Positions 53,317 to 62,247 of a stretch of DNA of 64,000 nucleotides are shown here, in pieces. The position numbers and the translations under genes are program-made. The notes below the pieces were generated by a model. That model saw only the letters and a list, made by a program, of their open reading frames with translations, was not told where the DNA came from and did no database searches. Source of the stretch: an uncultured Paraprevotella sp. (GTDB lineage: Bacteria; Bacteroidota; Bacteroidia; Bacteroidales; Bacteroidaceae); NCBI GenBank assembly GCA_944321525.1, contig CALULQ010000012.1:32123-96122 (forward strand). The letters are read 5' to 3'. The first letter of the stretch is position 1, and each line of letters opens with the position of its first letter.

Positions 53317-56300
53317 TGAAGGCAACGGAGTTTTTCGTGAAGCGCCCCACGCTGTTCTGGTCGCTGGTGGTGGCGGTCCTGATTGCCGGTGTGCTGGCTT
53401 ACGTCCAGATGCCGAAGCTGGAAGACCCCGTGGTGGCCGTCAAGCAGGCGATGGTCGTGGTGCCATGGCCGGGCGCAGACGCCCACGAAGTGGAGCTGGA
53501 AGTGGCCGTGCCGATGGAGGACGCGCTGCGCGCACTGCCGGACGTGAAGAAGGTGACGACCGAATGCCACGACGGGTCGGCCATGCTGACGGTGGAGTTC
53601 CTGATGACCGTTCCTTTGTCGGAACTGGAACAGCATTTCGACCTCTTGCGCCGAAAGGTGAACGACATGCGGGCGAAATTGCCGCAGGGGTGCTACGACC
53701 CGGTCGTGGTGGACGACATGATGGATGTGTACGGCATATTCTACGCGCTCACGGGCGACGGCTACACTTATCCCGAGCTGGACAAATATGCCCGGCTGAT
53801 ACGGCGTGAGCTGTTGGGTGTGAAAGGAGTGAAGCGCGTCAACATCGTGGGCAACCGCGACGAGGTGGTGAACATCATCCTTTCGCGGGAGAGAGTGGCT
53901 GCCAACGGCTTGCTGCCCACGCAAATCATGATGGCGTTGCAGGACGCGACGGGAACGGTGAACGCCGGGACGGCCCGCAGCGGAGACGACCGCATCAGGT
54001 TGGAAGTGACGGGGAAGGCCGTGGACGAGGAAGACATCAGTGACTTGAGGCTCACCACCGTCGACGGGAAACACGTGCGCCTGGGTGATATTGCCACGGT
54101 GGAGCGCGCCTACGCCGAGCCCCAGCGCAACGGCTTCTTCGTGGAGGGGCGTCCGGCGCTGGCCATCTGCCTGGCCATGGAGCAGGATGCCATCGTGCCC
54201 GACGTGGGCAAACTGGTGGACCGCCGTCTGGCCGAGGTGATGGAACGGATGCCGGCCGGCATGCAGACGGAGAAAATCTTCTTCCAGCCCGACAAGGTGG
54301 ACGAGGCCGTCAATTCTTTCATGGTCAACCTGGCGGAGTCGGTGCTGATTGTGATTCTCGTGCTGGTCTTCACCATGGGGTTCCGGAGCGGCGTCATCAT
54401 CGGCTTCGGGCTGATACTGACCATCGCCCTTTCCTTTCCTATATTATTGGTGTGCGGCACGACGTTGCAGCGCATTTCCCTCGGGGCGTTCATCGTGGCG
54501 ATGGGCATGTTGGTGGACAATGCCATCGTCATCATGGACGGCATCCTGATAGACAAGAAACGGGGGTTGGGCCCCAAGACCTATCTTTACCGCATCGGGC
54601 GCAACACGGCATGGCCCCTGCTGGGTGCCACGGTCATCGCGGCGGCCACTTTCCTGTGCATCTATCTCTCGCCCGGTTCGGTGGGCGAATATGCCAGCGA
54701 CCTCTTCCTGGTGTTGTGCGTCAGCCTTTTGGCCAGTTGGATTTTCGCGCTCGTGCAGGTGCCGGTGTGTGCCAAGTCGTGGTTGCCCAAGCGGGAACGG
54801 CTGGCGGAGACGGGCGAGAATCAGGTGCTGAATTCTCCCGTGCATCGCTTCGTTCGCCGCAGCATCGGTTTCCTCATCGGGCATAAGCGGGCGACGGTTT
54901 CCGTGGCCGTGGCCGTGCTGTTGCTGTGCGTGTGGGGCATGACGAAGGTGAAGAACCTTTTCTTCCCCGATTTCGACTACAAGCAATTCGTGGTGGAATG
55001 CTACATGCCGTCGCAGACCCATCCCGACAGCGTCCGGGCGGAACTGCTGGAAATGAGCCGGCTGCTGAAGGAGAATCCGGCCGTGGAGCGCGTGGCGGCC
55101 AGCATGGGCAGTGCGCCGGCCCTCTATTGTCTAGTGCGTCCGATGACGTCCGGCGGCGACTGCTACGGCGAGCTGATGGTGGACTGCAAGGACTATGCCA
55201 CGGTGATGGAACAGATTCCGGCGGTGCGCGAGCAACTGCGCGCACGCTACCCCGATGCCTATATCCGCATCAGGAAGTATAATTTCTCCATTTCCACGTC
55301 CCACACGGTGGAGGCACGCTTCCTGGGCCCCGACCCGGCCGTGTTGCGGCAGTTGAGCCGGCAGGCGGAGGACATCATGCGGGCCTGTCCCTACGTGGAC
55401 CCCTATTCGGTGGGGAACAACTGGAAACCGCGGGCGCAGACCTTGGTGGCCGGTTTCCGCGAGGCGGACGCCAAGCGGGCGGGCATCGGCCGGGCCGACG
55501 TGGGCAATGCCTTGCTGGCTGCCACGGACGGCATGCCGGTGGGCGTGTTGAACGACGACGACCGGATGGTGGTGGTCAACCTGATGGTGCGCCAGGCCGA
55601 CGGGCAGGCAATACGTGAGTTGAACGACATCCCGGTGTGGGGAACGCTGAACGTGCGCATGCCCGATGCCGGCATGCAGGCCCTGCTCGCCGGAGGGGCA
55701 TCGGCCGACGAGGTGCAGCGCGACATGTTCAAGAGCGTGCCCTTGGGGACGATTGCCGACAACCTGCATCTGTCGTGGGACGAGAACACGGTGATGCGTG
55801 TGAACGGGCAGCGGGCCATCGAGGCCGAGTGCGACCCGAACACGGACTTGTACGATGCCACTCCGGCCAAAGTCCTGTCTTGCATCAAGGACGACATCGA
55901 GGCTATTCCCCTTCCGGAGGGTTACACGTTGCAGTGGGTGGGCGAGCAGGAACTGCAGGGCGAGGCCATCGGAGGCCTGATGAAGTATGTGCCCATCACG
56001 CTCTTCATCGTCCTTTTCATCCTTTTGCTGCTGTTCAACAGTTGGAAGAAGGTCATCCTCATCCTGCTTTGCTTCCCCTTCGTGTGCTGCGGCATCACGC
56101 CGGCCTTGCTGGCTTTCCGGCAGCCCTTCACGTTCATGGCGATCATCGGAATGATGGGGCTGCTGGGCATGATGGTGAAGAACGCCATCGTGCTGGTGGA
56201 CGAGATCAACCGTCTGCAAGTGGAGGAACACCGGCATCCCTACCACGCCGTGGTGGAGGCCACGGTGTCGCGCGTGCGTCCGGTGCTGATGGCTTCGCTC

Positions 56301-56471
56301 ACCACCATCGTGGGCATGATTCCCTTGGTGGGCGACCCGATGTACGGTTCCATGGCCATCACCATCATGGGCGGACTGACGGTGGGCACCATCATCACGC
56401 TGATTCTGTTGCCGCTGTTCTACACCGCATTATTCCACATTCGTAAACCCAAAGAGGAGGTATTGTCATGA
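53316..56471 (+). CDS. RND-family efflux pump, inner-membrane subunit (AcrB/MdtB-like)
   Basis: The 1051-residue protein has the two-fold AcrB layout: helix 1 LFWSLVVAVLIAGVLAYVQM, two large periplasmic loops and helix groups near 335-490 and 860-1040. In TM4 the usual Asp-Asp proton-relay pair reads LVDNAIVIMDG (D401, N402); in TM10 the lysine is present (MVKNAIVLVDE, K955). A single-Asp relay is known in some MdtB-type proteins. The ATG at 53316 overlaps the adaptor stop (TGATG); a GTG three bases earlier is also possible. The TolC gene overlaps its 3' end by 4 bases. Confidence 0.95.
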   Translation: MKATEFFVKRPTLFWSLVVAVLIAGVLAYVQMPKLEDPVVAVKQAMVVVPWPGADAHEVELEVAVPMEDALRALPDVKKVTTECHDGSAMLTVEFLMTVPLSELEQHFDLLRRKVNDMRAKLPQGCYDPVVVDDMMDVYGIFYALTGDGYTYPELDKYARLIRRELLGVKGVKRVNIVGNRDEVVNIILSRERVAANGLLPTQIMMALQDATGTVNAGTARSGDDRIRLEVTGKAVDEEDISDLRLTTVDGKHVRLGDIATVERAYAEPQRNGFFVEGRPALAICLAMEQDAIVPDVGKLVDRRLAEVMERMPAGMQTEKIFFQPDKVDEAVNSFMVNLAESVLIVILVLVFTMGFRSGVIIGFGLILTIALSFPILLVCGTTLQRISLGAFIVAMGMLVDNAIVIMDGILIDKKRGLGPKTYLYRIGRNTAWPLLGATVIAAATFLCIYLSPGSVGEYASDLFLVLCVSLLASWIFALVQVPVCAKSWLPKRERLAETGENQVLNSPVHRFVRRSIGFLIGHKRATVSVAVAVLLLCVWGMTKVKNLFFPDFDYKQFVVECYMPSQTHPDSVRAELLEMSRLLKENPAVERVAASMGSAPALYCLVRPMTSGGDCYGELMVDCKDYATVMEQIPAVREQLRARYPDAYIRIRKYNFSISTSHTVEARFLGPDPAVLRQLSRQAEDIMRACPYVDPYSVGNNWKPRAQTLVAGFREADAKRAGIGRADVGNALLAATDGMPVGVLNDDDRMVVVNLMVRQADGQAIRELNDIPVWGTLNVRMPDAGMQALLAGGASADEVQRDMFKSVPLGTIADNLHLSWDENTVMRVNGQRAIEAECDPNTDLYDATPAKVLSCIKDDIEAIPLPEGYTLQWVGEQELQGEAIGGLMKYVPITLFIVLFILLLLFNSWKKVILILLCFPFVCCGITPALLAFRQPFTFMAIIGMMGLLGMMVKNAIVLVDEINRLQVEEHRHPYHAVVEATVSRVRPVLMASLTTIVGMIPLVGDPMYGSMAITIMGGLTVGTIITLILLPLFYTALFHIRKPKEEVLS

Positions 56472-57793
56472 AGATGAATAAGACAGAAATGAAACGGATA
56501 ATGAGGGCCGCGGCGCTGGCCGCCGTGGCCGGATGCTGGGGCGTGGCCGCCGTGGCGCAAGAGCGTTTGTCGGTATCGGCGGCCGACTGCCGGCAGATGG
56601 CGCTGGCCCACAGCGAAGACCTGCGCCGGGCCGACAATGCCGTGCGGCAGGCCGAGCTGGACAAGGCCGTGGCCTTTGCGGCCTATTTGCCCCAGCTGGA
56701 CGCCATGGCTACGGCTACCTACATGTATCCCGACCTCGACATGATGGGCATGGAACTGCAGATGCGGGGCATGTATATGGCGGGCATCTCGCTGACCCAG
56801 CCCCTTTATGCCGGAGGGCAAATCAAGGCGGGCAACGAACTGGCGGCCATCGGCCGCGACTGTGCCGAGGAGAACCGGAAGAAGACGCGGATGGACGTGC
56901 TGGCCGACGCCGACCGGGCCTATTGGAATTTCATCGCCGTGGGCAGGAAAGTCAGGATGTTGGACGCCTACAAGCGGCAGATGGATACGCTCTATGCCCA
57001 GATGGAGGCCAGTCTGGCGGCGGAAATGGTCACGGAAAACGACCTGTTGCGCATCAGCGCGAAGCGGAGCGAGATTGACTACCAATGGCAGAGGGCGCGC
57101 AACGGGGCCGACCTTTGCAGGCTGGCCTTGTGCAACGTGCTCGGTTGCCCGTTGGAGACGGAAATCGAAGCCACGGACACCGTGCCGGACGTGGAGCCGC
57201 CCTTGCAAATGGTGGAGAGCACGGCCATGCGTCCCGAACTGAGACTGCTGCAGAAGCAGGTGGAGGCCAAGGAGCAGCAGGTGAAGATGGCGCGGGCGGA
57301 CGTGTTGCCCAAACTCGGACTGTCGGCCGGTTACATGTATTACGGGAACGTGAAGTTGGAGATGCCGACGGAGCAGGGTGCCTTCACGCAGAGTTTCGAC
57401 GACGGCATTTCGCTCGTGATGGCTTCGCTCAGTGTGCCGGTTTTCCATTGGGGGCAGGGGCTGAAAAAGGTGAAGAAAGCCCGCCTGGACGTGGAAAACG
57501 CCAAACTGGACATGCAGAAGAACGCCCGGCTGATGAGCATTGAGGTGAGGCAGGCGATTCAGAACGTGACAGACGGCTACCGGTTGGTGGAGACGGCCCG
57601 GCTGGGATGCCGGCAGGCGGACGAGAGCCTGCGCGTGACGCGCGACCGCTACCGGAACGCCATGTGCAGCCTGACCGACCTCTTGGATGCCCAGTCGCAG
57701 TGGCAACAGGCGCAGAGCAACCTGATTGAGGCCCAGGCGCAGTATAAAATCTACGAAACGGAATACCTGAAGGCTACGGGCACGCTGGAATAA
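56468..57793 (+). CDS. TolC-family outer membrane channel 2 (RND operon)
   Basis: The 441-residue protein has a signal peptide ending near VAAVAQERLSVSAAD. Two OEP helical repeats follow: CRQMALAHSEDLRRADNAVRQ near 40-60 and the second from ALRPELRLL-type TAMRPELRLLQKQVEAKEQQ near 255. Beta strands include LGLSAGYMYYGNVKLEMP. Its start overlaps the pump stop (ATGA), completing a three-gene efflux operon. Repeat copy 5 and a strong terminator lie downstream. Confidence 0.94.
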   Translation: MKMNKTEMKRIMRAAALAAVAGCWGVAAVAQERLSVSAADCRQMALAHSEDLRRADNAVRQAELDKAVAFAAYLPQLDAMATATYMYPDLDMMGMELQMRGMYMAGISLTQPLYAGGQIKAGNELAAIGRDCAEENRKKTRMDVLADADRAYWNFIAVGRKVRMLDAYKRQMDTLYAQMEASLAAEMVTENDLLRISAKRSEIDYQWQRARNGADLCRLALCNVLGCPLETEIEATDTVPDVEPPLQMVESTAMRPELRLLQKQVEAKEQQVKMARADVLPKLGLSAGYMYYGNVKLEMPTEQGAFTQSFDDGISLVMASLSVPVFHWGQGLKKVKKARLDVENAKLDMQKNARLMSIEVRQAIQNVTDGYRLVETARLGCRQADESLRVTRDRYRNAMCSLTDLLDAQSQWQQAQSNLIEAQAQYKIYETEYLKATGTLE

Positions 57794-57861
57794 TGTCCCG
57801 TGTGCGGCGCTGTCGTTTCCCCGTGCGGCCGCCCTCAATCGGCCGCATGGGCGGAACGGAA

Positions 57862-57958
57862 AATGCGGAGCGTCGGAAAGTACTTTCCGCAAGGTACTCG
57901 AGTACTTTGCGGAGAGTACTTGAGTACTTGCCGCAGAGTACGCTGACGGCCTCTGCCT
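57862..57958. repeat. GTACT palindromic repeat, copy 5
   Basis: It has left arm ATGCGGAGCGTC and three 14-base blocks with GTACTCGA and GTACTTGA between them (core 57880-57941). It lies between the convergent efflux TolC and ackA genes. Confidence 0.85.
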
Positions 57959-58095
57959 CGGGGACCTGCACAATCTGCCCCGTCGGGGCGTCTTCTGCGC
58001 ATGGATTGCCTGCGGATTGCCCGCGCATCCAGATGCCCGGAAGGGTGCGGCTGTTCCCCGGAAAGTTTCAAAGCGGGGCTTGGAAAGGGATATAC

Positions 58096-58134
58096 AAAAA
58101 AGGGGGGCGGAAACCGGTTTTCCGCCCCCCCTTT
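58096..58134. terminator. Strong bidirectional terminator of pta-ackA
   Basis: GGGGGGCGGAAA pairs with TTTCCGCCCCCC around a short loop, with A-tract on the left and T-rich bases on the right. On the minus strand it follows the ackA stop by about 11 bases and ends in a run of T. Confidence 0.88.
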
Positions 58135-58144
58135 CTAATGGGTC

Positions 58145-59338
58145 TTAAATCAATGCCATGGTGTCTTTGGCAATCATCAGTTCCTCGTCGGTGGGGATGA
58201 CGCAGACGGTCACCTTGCTGTCCGGGGTAGAGATGATGGCTTCTTCGCCGCGCACGGTGTTGTTCTTCGCCTTGTCGAGCGACACGCCCAGGTAGTCCAG
58301 CCCTTCGCAGAAAGCTTCGCGCATGTCGGCCTGGTTTTCTCCCACGCCGCCGGTGAAGAGGATGACGTCCACGCCGTTCATGGCGGCGGCATACGCGCCG
58401 ATGTACTTCTTCACGCGGTAGGCGTACATCGCGAGCGCCAGTTGGCAACGCTTGTTGCCCTCGTGGGCCGCGGCGATGACCTCGCGCATGTCGGACGACA
58501 CGCCGGTGATGCCCAGCACGCCCGACTTCTTGTTCAGCAGATTGGACATCTCCGTCGGGTTGAGTCCTTCCTTTTCCATGATGAAAGTCACCGCGCCGCC
58601 GTCCACGTCGCCGCTGCGCGTGCCCATCATCAGGCCTTCGAGCGGGGTGAGGCCCATCGACGTGTCCACGCACTTGCCGTCCTTCACGGCCGAGATGGAT
58701 CCGCCGTTGCCCACGTGGCACGTGATGATGCGGCTGCCTTCGGGCTGTATGCCGAGGAACTCGCATACGCGGCCCGACACGTAGCGGTGCGAAGTGCCGT
58801 GGAAGCCATAGCGGCGGATGCCGTATTTCTCATACATGTCGTAGGGCAGGGCGTACATGTAGGCGTAGTCGGGCATCGTCTGGTGGAAGGCGGTGTCGAA
58901 GACGCCCACTTGCGGGATGGAGGGCAGCAGGGCCGACACGGCATGCACGCCCTTCAGGTTGGCCGGGTTGTGGAGCGGGGCCAGGTCGTTGCAGGCCTCG
59001 AAGGCTTCGAGCACGTCGGGGGTGAGCAGCACGCTCTTGTTGAACTTTTCTCCTCCGTGCACCATGCGGTGTCCCACGGCGCCGAGCTCGTCGAGCGACT
59101 TCAGGGCGCCCAGTTCGGGGTCGGTCAGGATGTGGAAGATGAACTGCACGCCTTTGGTGTGCTCGGGAATGTCTTCCTCTATGATTTTCTTCGTGCCGTC
59201 CGGAAGCGTCATTTTCAGGAACGAGCCGGGCAGCCCGATTTTCTCAATGCCGCCTTGTGCGATGACGGAATGGTCGTCCATGTCGTACAACTTGTACTTG
59301 ATGGAAGAACTTCCGCAGTTCAAAACTAAAATCTTCAT
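58145..59338 (-). CDS. ackA: Acetate kinase AckA
   Basis: The 397-residue enzyme makes ATP and acetate from acetyl phosphate. Diagnostic motifs are LVLNCGSSSIKYKLYD at the N-terminus, MVHGGEKF, GFHGTSHRYVSGR and CHVGNGGSISAVKDGK with GLTPLEGLMMGTRSGD. The length is normal. It follows pta by 34 bases on the same strand, forming the standard acetate-forming overflow pathway, and is closed by a strong terminator. Confidence 0.98.
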   Translation of the reverse strand: MKILVLNCGSSSIKYKLYDMDDHSVIAQGGIEKIGLPGSFLKMTLPDGTKKIIEEDIPEHTKGVQFIFHILTDPELGALKSLDELGAVGHRMVHGGEKFNKSVLLTPDVLEAFEACNDLAPLHNPANLKGVHAVSALLPSIPQVGVFDTAFHQTMPDYAYMYALPYDMYEKYGIRRYGFHGTSHRYVSGRVCEFLGIQPEGSRIITCHVGNGGSISAVKDGKCVDTSMGLTPLEGLMMGTRSGDVDGGAVTFIMEKEGLNPTEMSNLLNKKSGVLGITGVSSDMREVIAAAHEGNKRCQLALAMYAYRVKKYIGAYAAAMNGVDVILFTGGVGENQADMREAFCEGLDYLGVSLDKAKNNTVRGEEAIISTPDSKVTVCVIPTDEELMIAKDTMALI

Positions 59339-59372
59339 ATTCTTAATAAGTATAAGTTAAAGCGTCGTTGTC

Positions 59373-60386
59373 TTATTTCTGTTCTTTGGCGGCGATGGCC
59401 TGGTTGGCCGTGACGGCCACCATGGTATAGACGTCTTCCACGGAGCAGCCGCGGGAGAGGTCGTTCACCGGGCGGGCGATGCCTTGGAGGATAGGGCCGA
59501 TGGCCTCGGCGTTGCCCAGGCGCTGTACGAGTTTGTAGGAGATGTTGCCCACCTCAAGGTTCGGGACGACCAGCACGTTGGCATGTCCGGCGATTTCCGA
59601 GCCGGGCGCCTTGCTCTCGCCGATTCTGGGCACCAGTGCGGCGTCGGCCTGCAGTTCGCCGTCGATGCTGAGGCCCGGGGCCATTTCGCGGGCCATCTTG
59701 GTGGCCTCCACCACCTTGTCCACCACTTCATGCTTGGCCGAGCCCTTGGTGGAGAAGCTCAGCATGGCCACTTTCGGGTCCAGTCCGGCCACGGCTTTGG
59801 CCGTGCGGGCCGTGCAGACGGCGATTTGTGCCAGCTGTTCGGCGTCGGGCACCGGTGTTACGGCCACGTCGCCCATCACCAGCACGCCGTTGGTGCCGTA
59901 TTTCGGGGCTTTCGTGAGCAGCAGCATGGCTCCTGATACGCATGTGATGCCCGGGGCCGTCTTGATGATTTGCAGGGCGGGGCGCAACACGTTGCCGGTG
60001 GTGTTGCGGGCGCCGGCCAGTTGTCCGTCGGCGTCGCCGGCCTTGATCATGAGGCAGCCGAAGAAGAGCGGGTCGAGCACCTTCTGTTGTGCCTCCTCCA
60101 AAGTCATGCCTTTCTTCTTGCGGAGTTCGAAAAGCAGTTGGGCGTATTCTTCTTTCTTCGGGCTGGTGGCGGGGTCGATGATGGTGGCTTTGTGTATGTT
60201 GCCCAGTCCCCATTTCTTTGCGGCTTCGTCGATTTCGGCGGGGTCGCCCAGGATAATCAAGTCGGCCACTTCGTCCGTCAATATGCGGTTGGCTGCTTTC
60301 AGTGTACGTTCTTCCGTGCCTTCGGGGAGCACGATGCGCTGCTTGTTGGCTTGAGCGCGCGCGATGATTTCTTTGATGATGTCCAT
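59373..60386 (-). CDS. pta: Phosphate acetyltransferase Pta (short form)
   Basis: The 337-residue enzyme converts acetyl-CoA and phosphate to acetyl phosphate. It is the short PTA_PTB-type form without the N-terminal DRTGG region. Motifs include RIVLPEGTEERTLKAA near 18, GCLMIKAGDADGQLAGA near 118, MLSFSTKGSAKHE near 210 and GPILQGIARPVNDLSRG near 300. The ATG at 60386 is chosen because the 12-residue extension from 60422 is not typical. It is the first gene of the pta-ackA operon. Confidence 0.97.
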   Translation of the reverse strand: MDIIKEIIARAQANKQRIVLPEGTEERTLKAANRILTDEVADLIILGDPAEIDEAAKKWGLGNIHKATIIDPATSPKKEEYAQLLFELRKKKGMTLEEAQQKVLDPLFFGCLMIKAGDADGQLAGARNTTGNVLRPALQIIKTAPGITCVSGAMLLLTKAPKYGTNGVLVMGDVAVTPVPDAEQLAQIAVCTARTAKAVAGLDPKVAMLSFSTKGSAKHEVVDKVVEATKMAREMAPGLSIDGELQADAALVPRIGESKAPGSEIAGHANVLVVPNLEVGNISYKLVQRLGNAEAIGPILQGIARPVNDLSRGCSVEDVYTMVAVTANQAIAAKEQK

Positions 60387-60436
60387 ATCTTTATGCGTTA
60401 AATTGATAACTCCACTTTGCAATCGGTAGTCGTTTG

Positions 60437-60444
60437 CAAAATTA
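60437..60444 (-). promoter_or_regulatory. -7 element of pta-ackA
   Basis: The minus strand reads TAATTTTG, matching TAnnTTTG, about 50 bases before the pta start. Confidence 0.5.
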
Positions 60445-60521
60445 CTGCTTTTTGGGCGAAAAACGGGTAAAGACAGGGCGCTTTTTGCGGGCTGCTTGTA
60501 AAAAAAGTGCGGACGGGGAGG

Positions 60522-61295
60522 TCAGGCGCTTTCTTCCGTGAGGAACCGTTCCAGTTCCTCGGCAGAGAGGCGCAGGTGGAATATGTCTTTGTAGGCCACG
60601 GAGATGTTGCCGGTTTCCTCGGACACGATGACGGCCAGTGCGTCGGTTTCCTGCGAGATGCCTTTGGCGGCACGGTGGCGCAAGCCCAGTTCCTTGGGGA
60701 TATCCATGCTGTGGGACACGGGCAGGATGCAGCCGGCGGCTTTGATGCGCTTTTTGCTGATGACCATGGCGCCGTCGTGCAGCGGGCTGTTTTTGAAGAA
60801 AATGTTTTCGATGAGGCGCTGGTTGATGTTGGCATCGATGATTTCGCCGGAGCGCATGATGTCGTTGAGCGGCAGGTTGCGCTCTATGACGATGAGCGCA
60901 CCGATTTTTTGCTTGCTCATGCTCATGCAGGCCATGACGATGGGCATGATGTCGTCCTTGTTCCCTTTCTGTTTCCCGCTCTTGTTGCGACGGAAGTATT
61001 TGAGCACGTTTTCCACCTGGCGGTGCGTGCCGATGGTGAAGAAGAAGTTGCGGATTTCCTCTTGGAACAGGATGATAAGCGCCAGCGTTCCGACGCTGAC
61101 CAGTTTATCGAGAATGGACCCCAACAGTTTCATTTCCAGGATTTGGGAAACGAACAGCCAGAACACCACGAAGATGAGCACGCCGAAGAAGACGTTCAGT
61201 GAGCGCGACTCTTTCATGACCTTGTAGCAATAATAAAGGATGAGGGCCACAAGGAAGATGTCTATGAAGTCTTTCAGTCCGAATTCTAATGGCAT
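60522..61295 (-). CDS. cdaA: CdaA-type diadenylate cyclase (c-di-AMP synthase)
   Basis: The 257-residue protein has three N-terminal membrane helices (DIFLVALILYYCYKVM, VFFGVLIFVVFWLFVSQIL, LVSVGTLALIILFQEEIRNF). The DAC domain shows GALIVIER, LHDGAMVISKKRIKAAGCILP and LGLRHRAAKGISQETDAL, i.e. the DGA and RHR active-site motifs. It makes c-di-AMP, which controls osmolyte and envelope homeostasis. Its ATG lies inside the end of folP (10-base overlap), so translation is coupled. No GlmM or CdaR neighbour is present. Confidence 0.95.
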   Translation of the reverse strand: MPLEFGLKDFIDIFLVALILYYCYKVMKESRSLNVFFGVLIFVVFWLFVSQILEMKLLGSILDKLVSVGTLALIILFQEEIRNFFFTIGTHRQVENVLKYFRRNKSGKQKGNKDDIMPIVMACMSMSKQKIGALIVIERNLPLNDIMRSGEIIDANINQRLIENIFFKNSPLHDGAMVISKKRIKAAGCILPVSHSMDIPKELGLRHRAAKGISQETDALAVIVSEETGNISVAYKDIFHLRLSAEELERFLTEESA

Positions 61296-62158
61296 GGGTC
61301 GTGTTGTTTCTCTTCGTTGATTTTGTTGAACAGGCATACGGCCTCGGCGCAGGCTTTCACGTCGTGCACCCGCAGGATGTCGGCGCCTTTTTCCAATGCC
61401 AGGGTGTTCAGCACGGTGGTGCCGTTCAGGGCTTCTTCCGGCGTGCAGCCGAGCTGTTTGTATATCATGGATTTGCGCGATATGCCCACGAGCACGGGCG
61501 CCCCGAACGAGCGGAAGTCGTCCAAGTGCTTGAACAGTTCGTAGTTGTGCTCCAGCGTCTTCCCGAAGCCGAAACCGGGATCGATGATGATGTCTTTCAC
61601 GCCCCGGCCGTGGAGGTCTTGCACCTTCCGTGCGAAATATTGCATGATTTCCATGCGCAGGTTGTCGTAGTGCGGGGCTTGCTGCATGTCCTGCGGCGTG
61701 CCCTTGATGTGCATCAGGACGTAAGGCACGCCGAGCCGCGCGATGGTGTCGGGCATGGCGGGGTCGATCTCGCCGCCTGAGATGTCGTTGACGATGGCGA
61801 CGCCGTATTCTTCCACGCACATGGCGGCCACGTCGGCCCTGAAGGTGTCCACCGAGACGATGGCGTCCGGCACCATCTCCCGCACGGCTTCCAGTCCCCG
61901 GCGCAACCGGCTCATCTCTTCCTCACGGCTGACGTCGGCGGCGCCAGGCCGCGAGGAGTAGGCACCGATGTCTATCATGTCCGCGCCTTCTTCGATGATT
62001 TGGACGGCCCGTCCTTGGATATCTTTGATGGTTTCCTTGCGGCTTGCGGCGTAGAAGGAGTCTGGCGTCACGTTGAGGATGCCCATGATTTTGGGCGTGG
62101 AAAACTCCATGAGTTGCCCGTTCACCGTGATAGTGCCTGCCGTTTGTCTGTTCATCAT
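61286..62158 (-). CDS. folP: Dihydropteroate synthase FolP
   Basis: The 290-residue enzyme joins p-aminobenzoate to the pterin pyrophosphate in folate synthesis; it is the sulfonamide target. Motifs are PKIMGILNVTPDSFYA near 24-39, GADMIDIGAYSSRPGA near 58, VSVDTFRADVA near 100, VNDISGG and PGFGFGKTLEHN near 195, GISRKSM and HDVKA. It lies divergent from murF, with its -7 box at 62178, and its 3' end overlaps cdaA. Confidence 0.97.
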   Translation of the reverse strand: MMNRQTAGTITVNGQLMEFSTPKIMGILNVTPDSFYAASRKETIKDIQGRAVQIIEEGADMIDIGAYSSRPGAADVSREEEMSRLRRGLEAVREMVPDAIVSVDTFRADVAAMCVEEYGVAIVNDISGGEIDPAMPDTIARLGVPYVLMHIKGTPQDMQQAPHYDNLRMEIMQYFARKVQDLHGRGVKDIIIDPGFGFGKTLEHNYELFKHLDDFRSFGAPVLVGISRKSMIYKQLGCTPEEALNGTTVLNTLALEKGADILRVHDVKACAEAVCLFNKINEEKQHDPCH

Positions 62159-62177
62159 TATTTTCTATATTCTCTTG

Positions 62178-62185
62178 CAAATGTA
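62178..62185 (-). promoter_or_regulatory. -7 element of folP-cdaA
   Basis: The minus strand reads TACATTTG, matching TAnnTTTG, 19 bases before the folP start. The murF -7 is 40 bases away on the other strand. Confidence 0.55.
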
Positions 62186-62218
62186 CGCAGAATTATTCGT
62201 TTTCTCATGCTTTTGGGT

Positions 62219-62226
62219 TATATTTG
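62219..62226 (+). promoter_or_regulatory. -7 element of murF
   Basis: TATATTTG matches TAnnTTTG, 21 bases before the ATG at 62248; a TTCG lies near the -33 position. Confidence 0.55.
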
Positions 62227-62247
62227 TGGCAGTAAAAGCATAGAATT

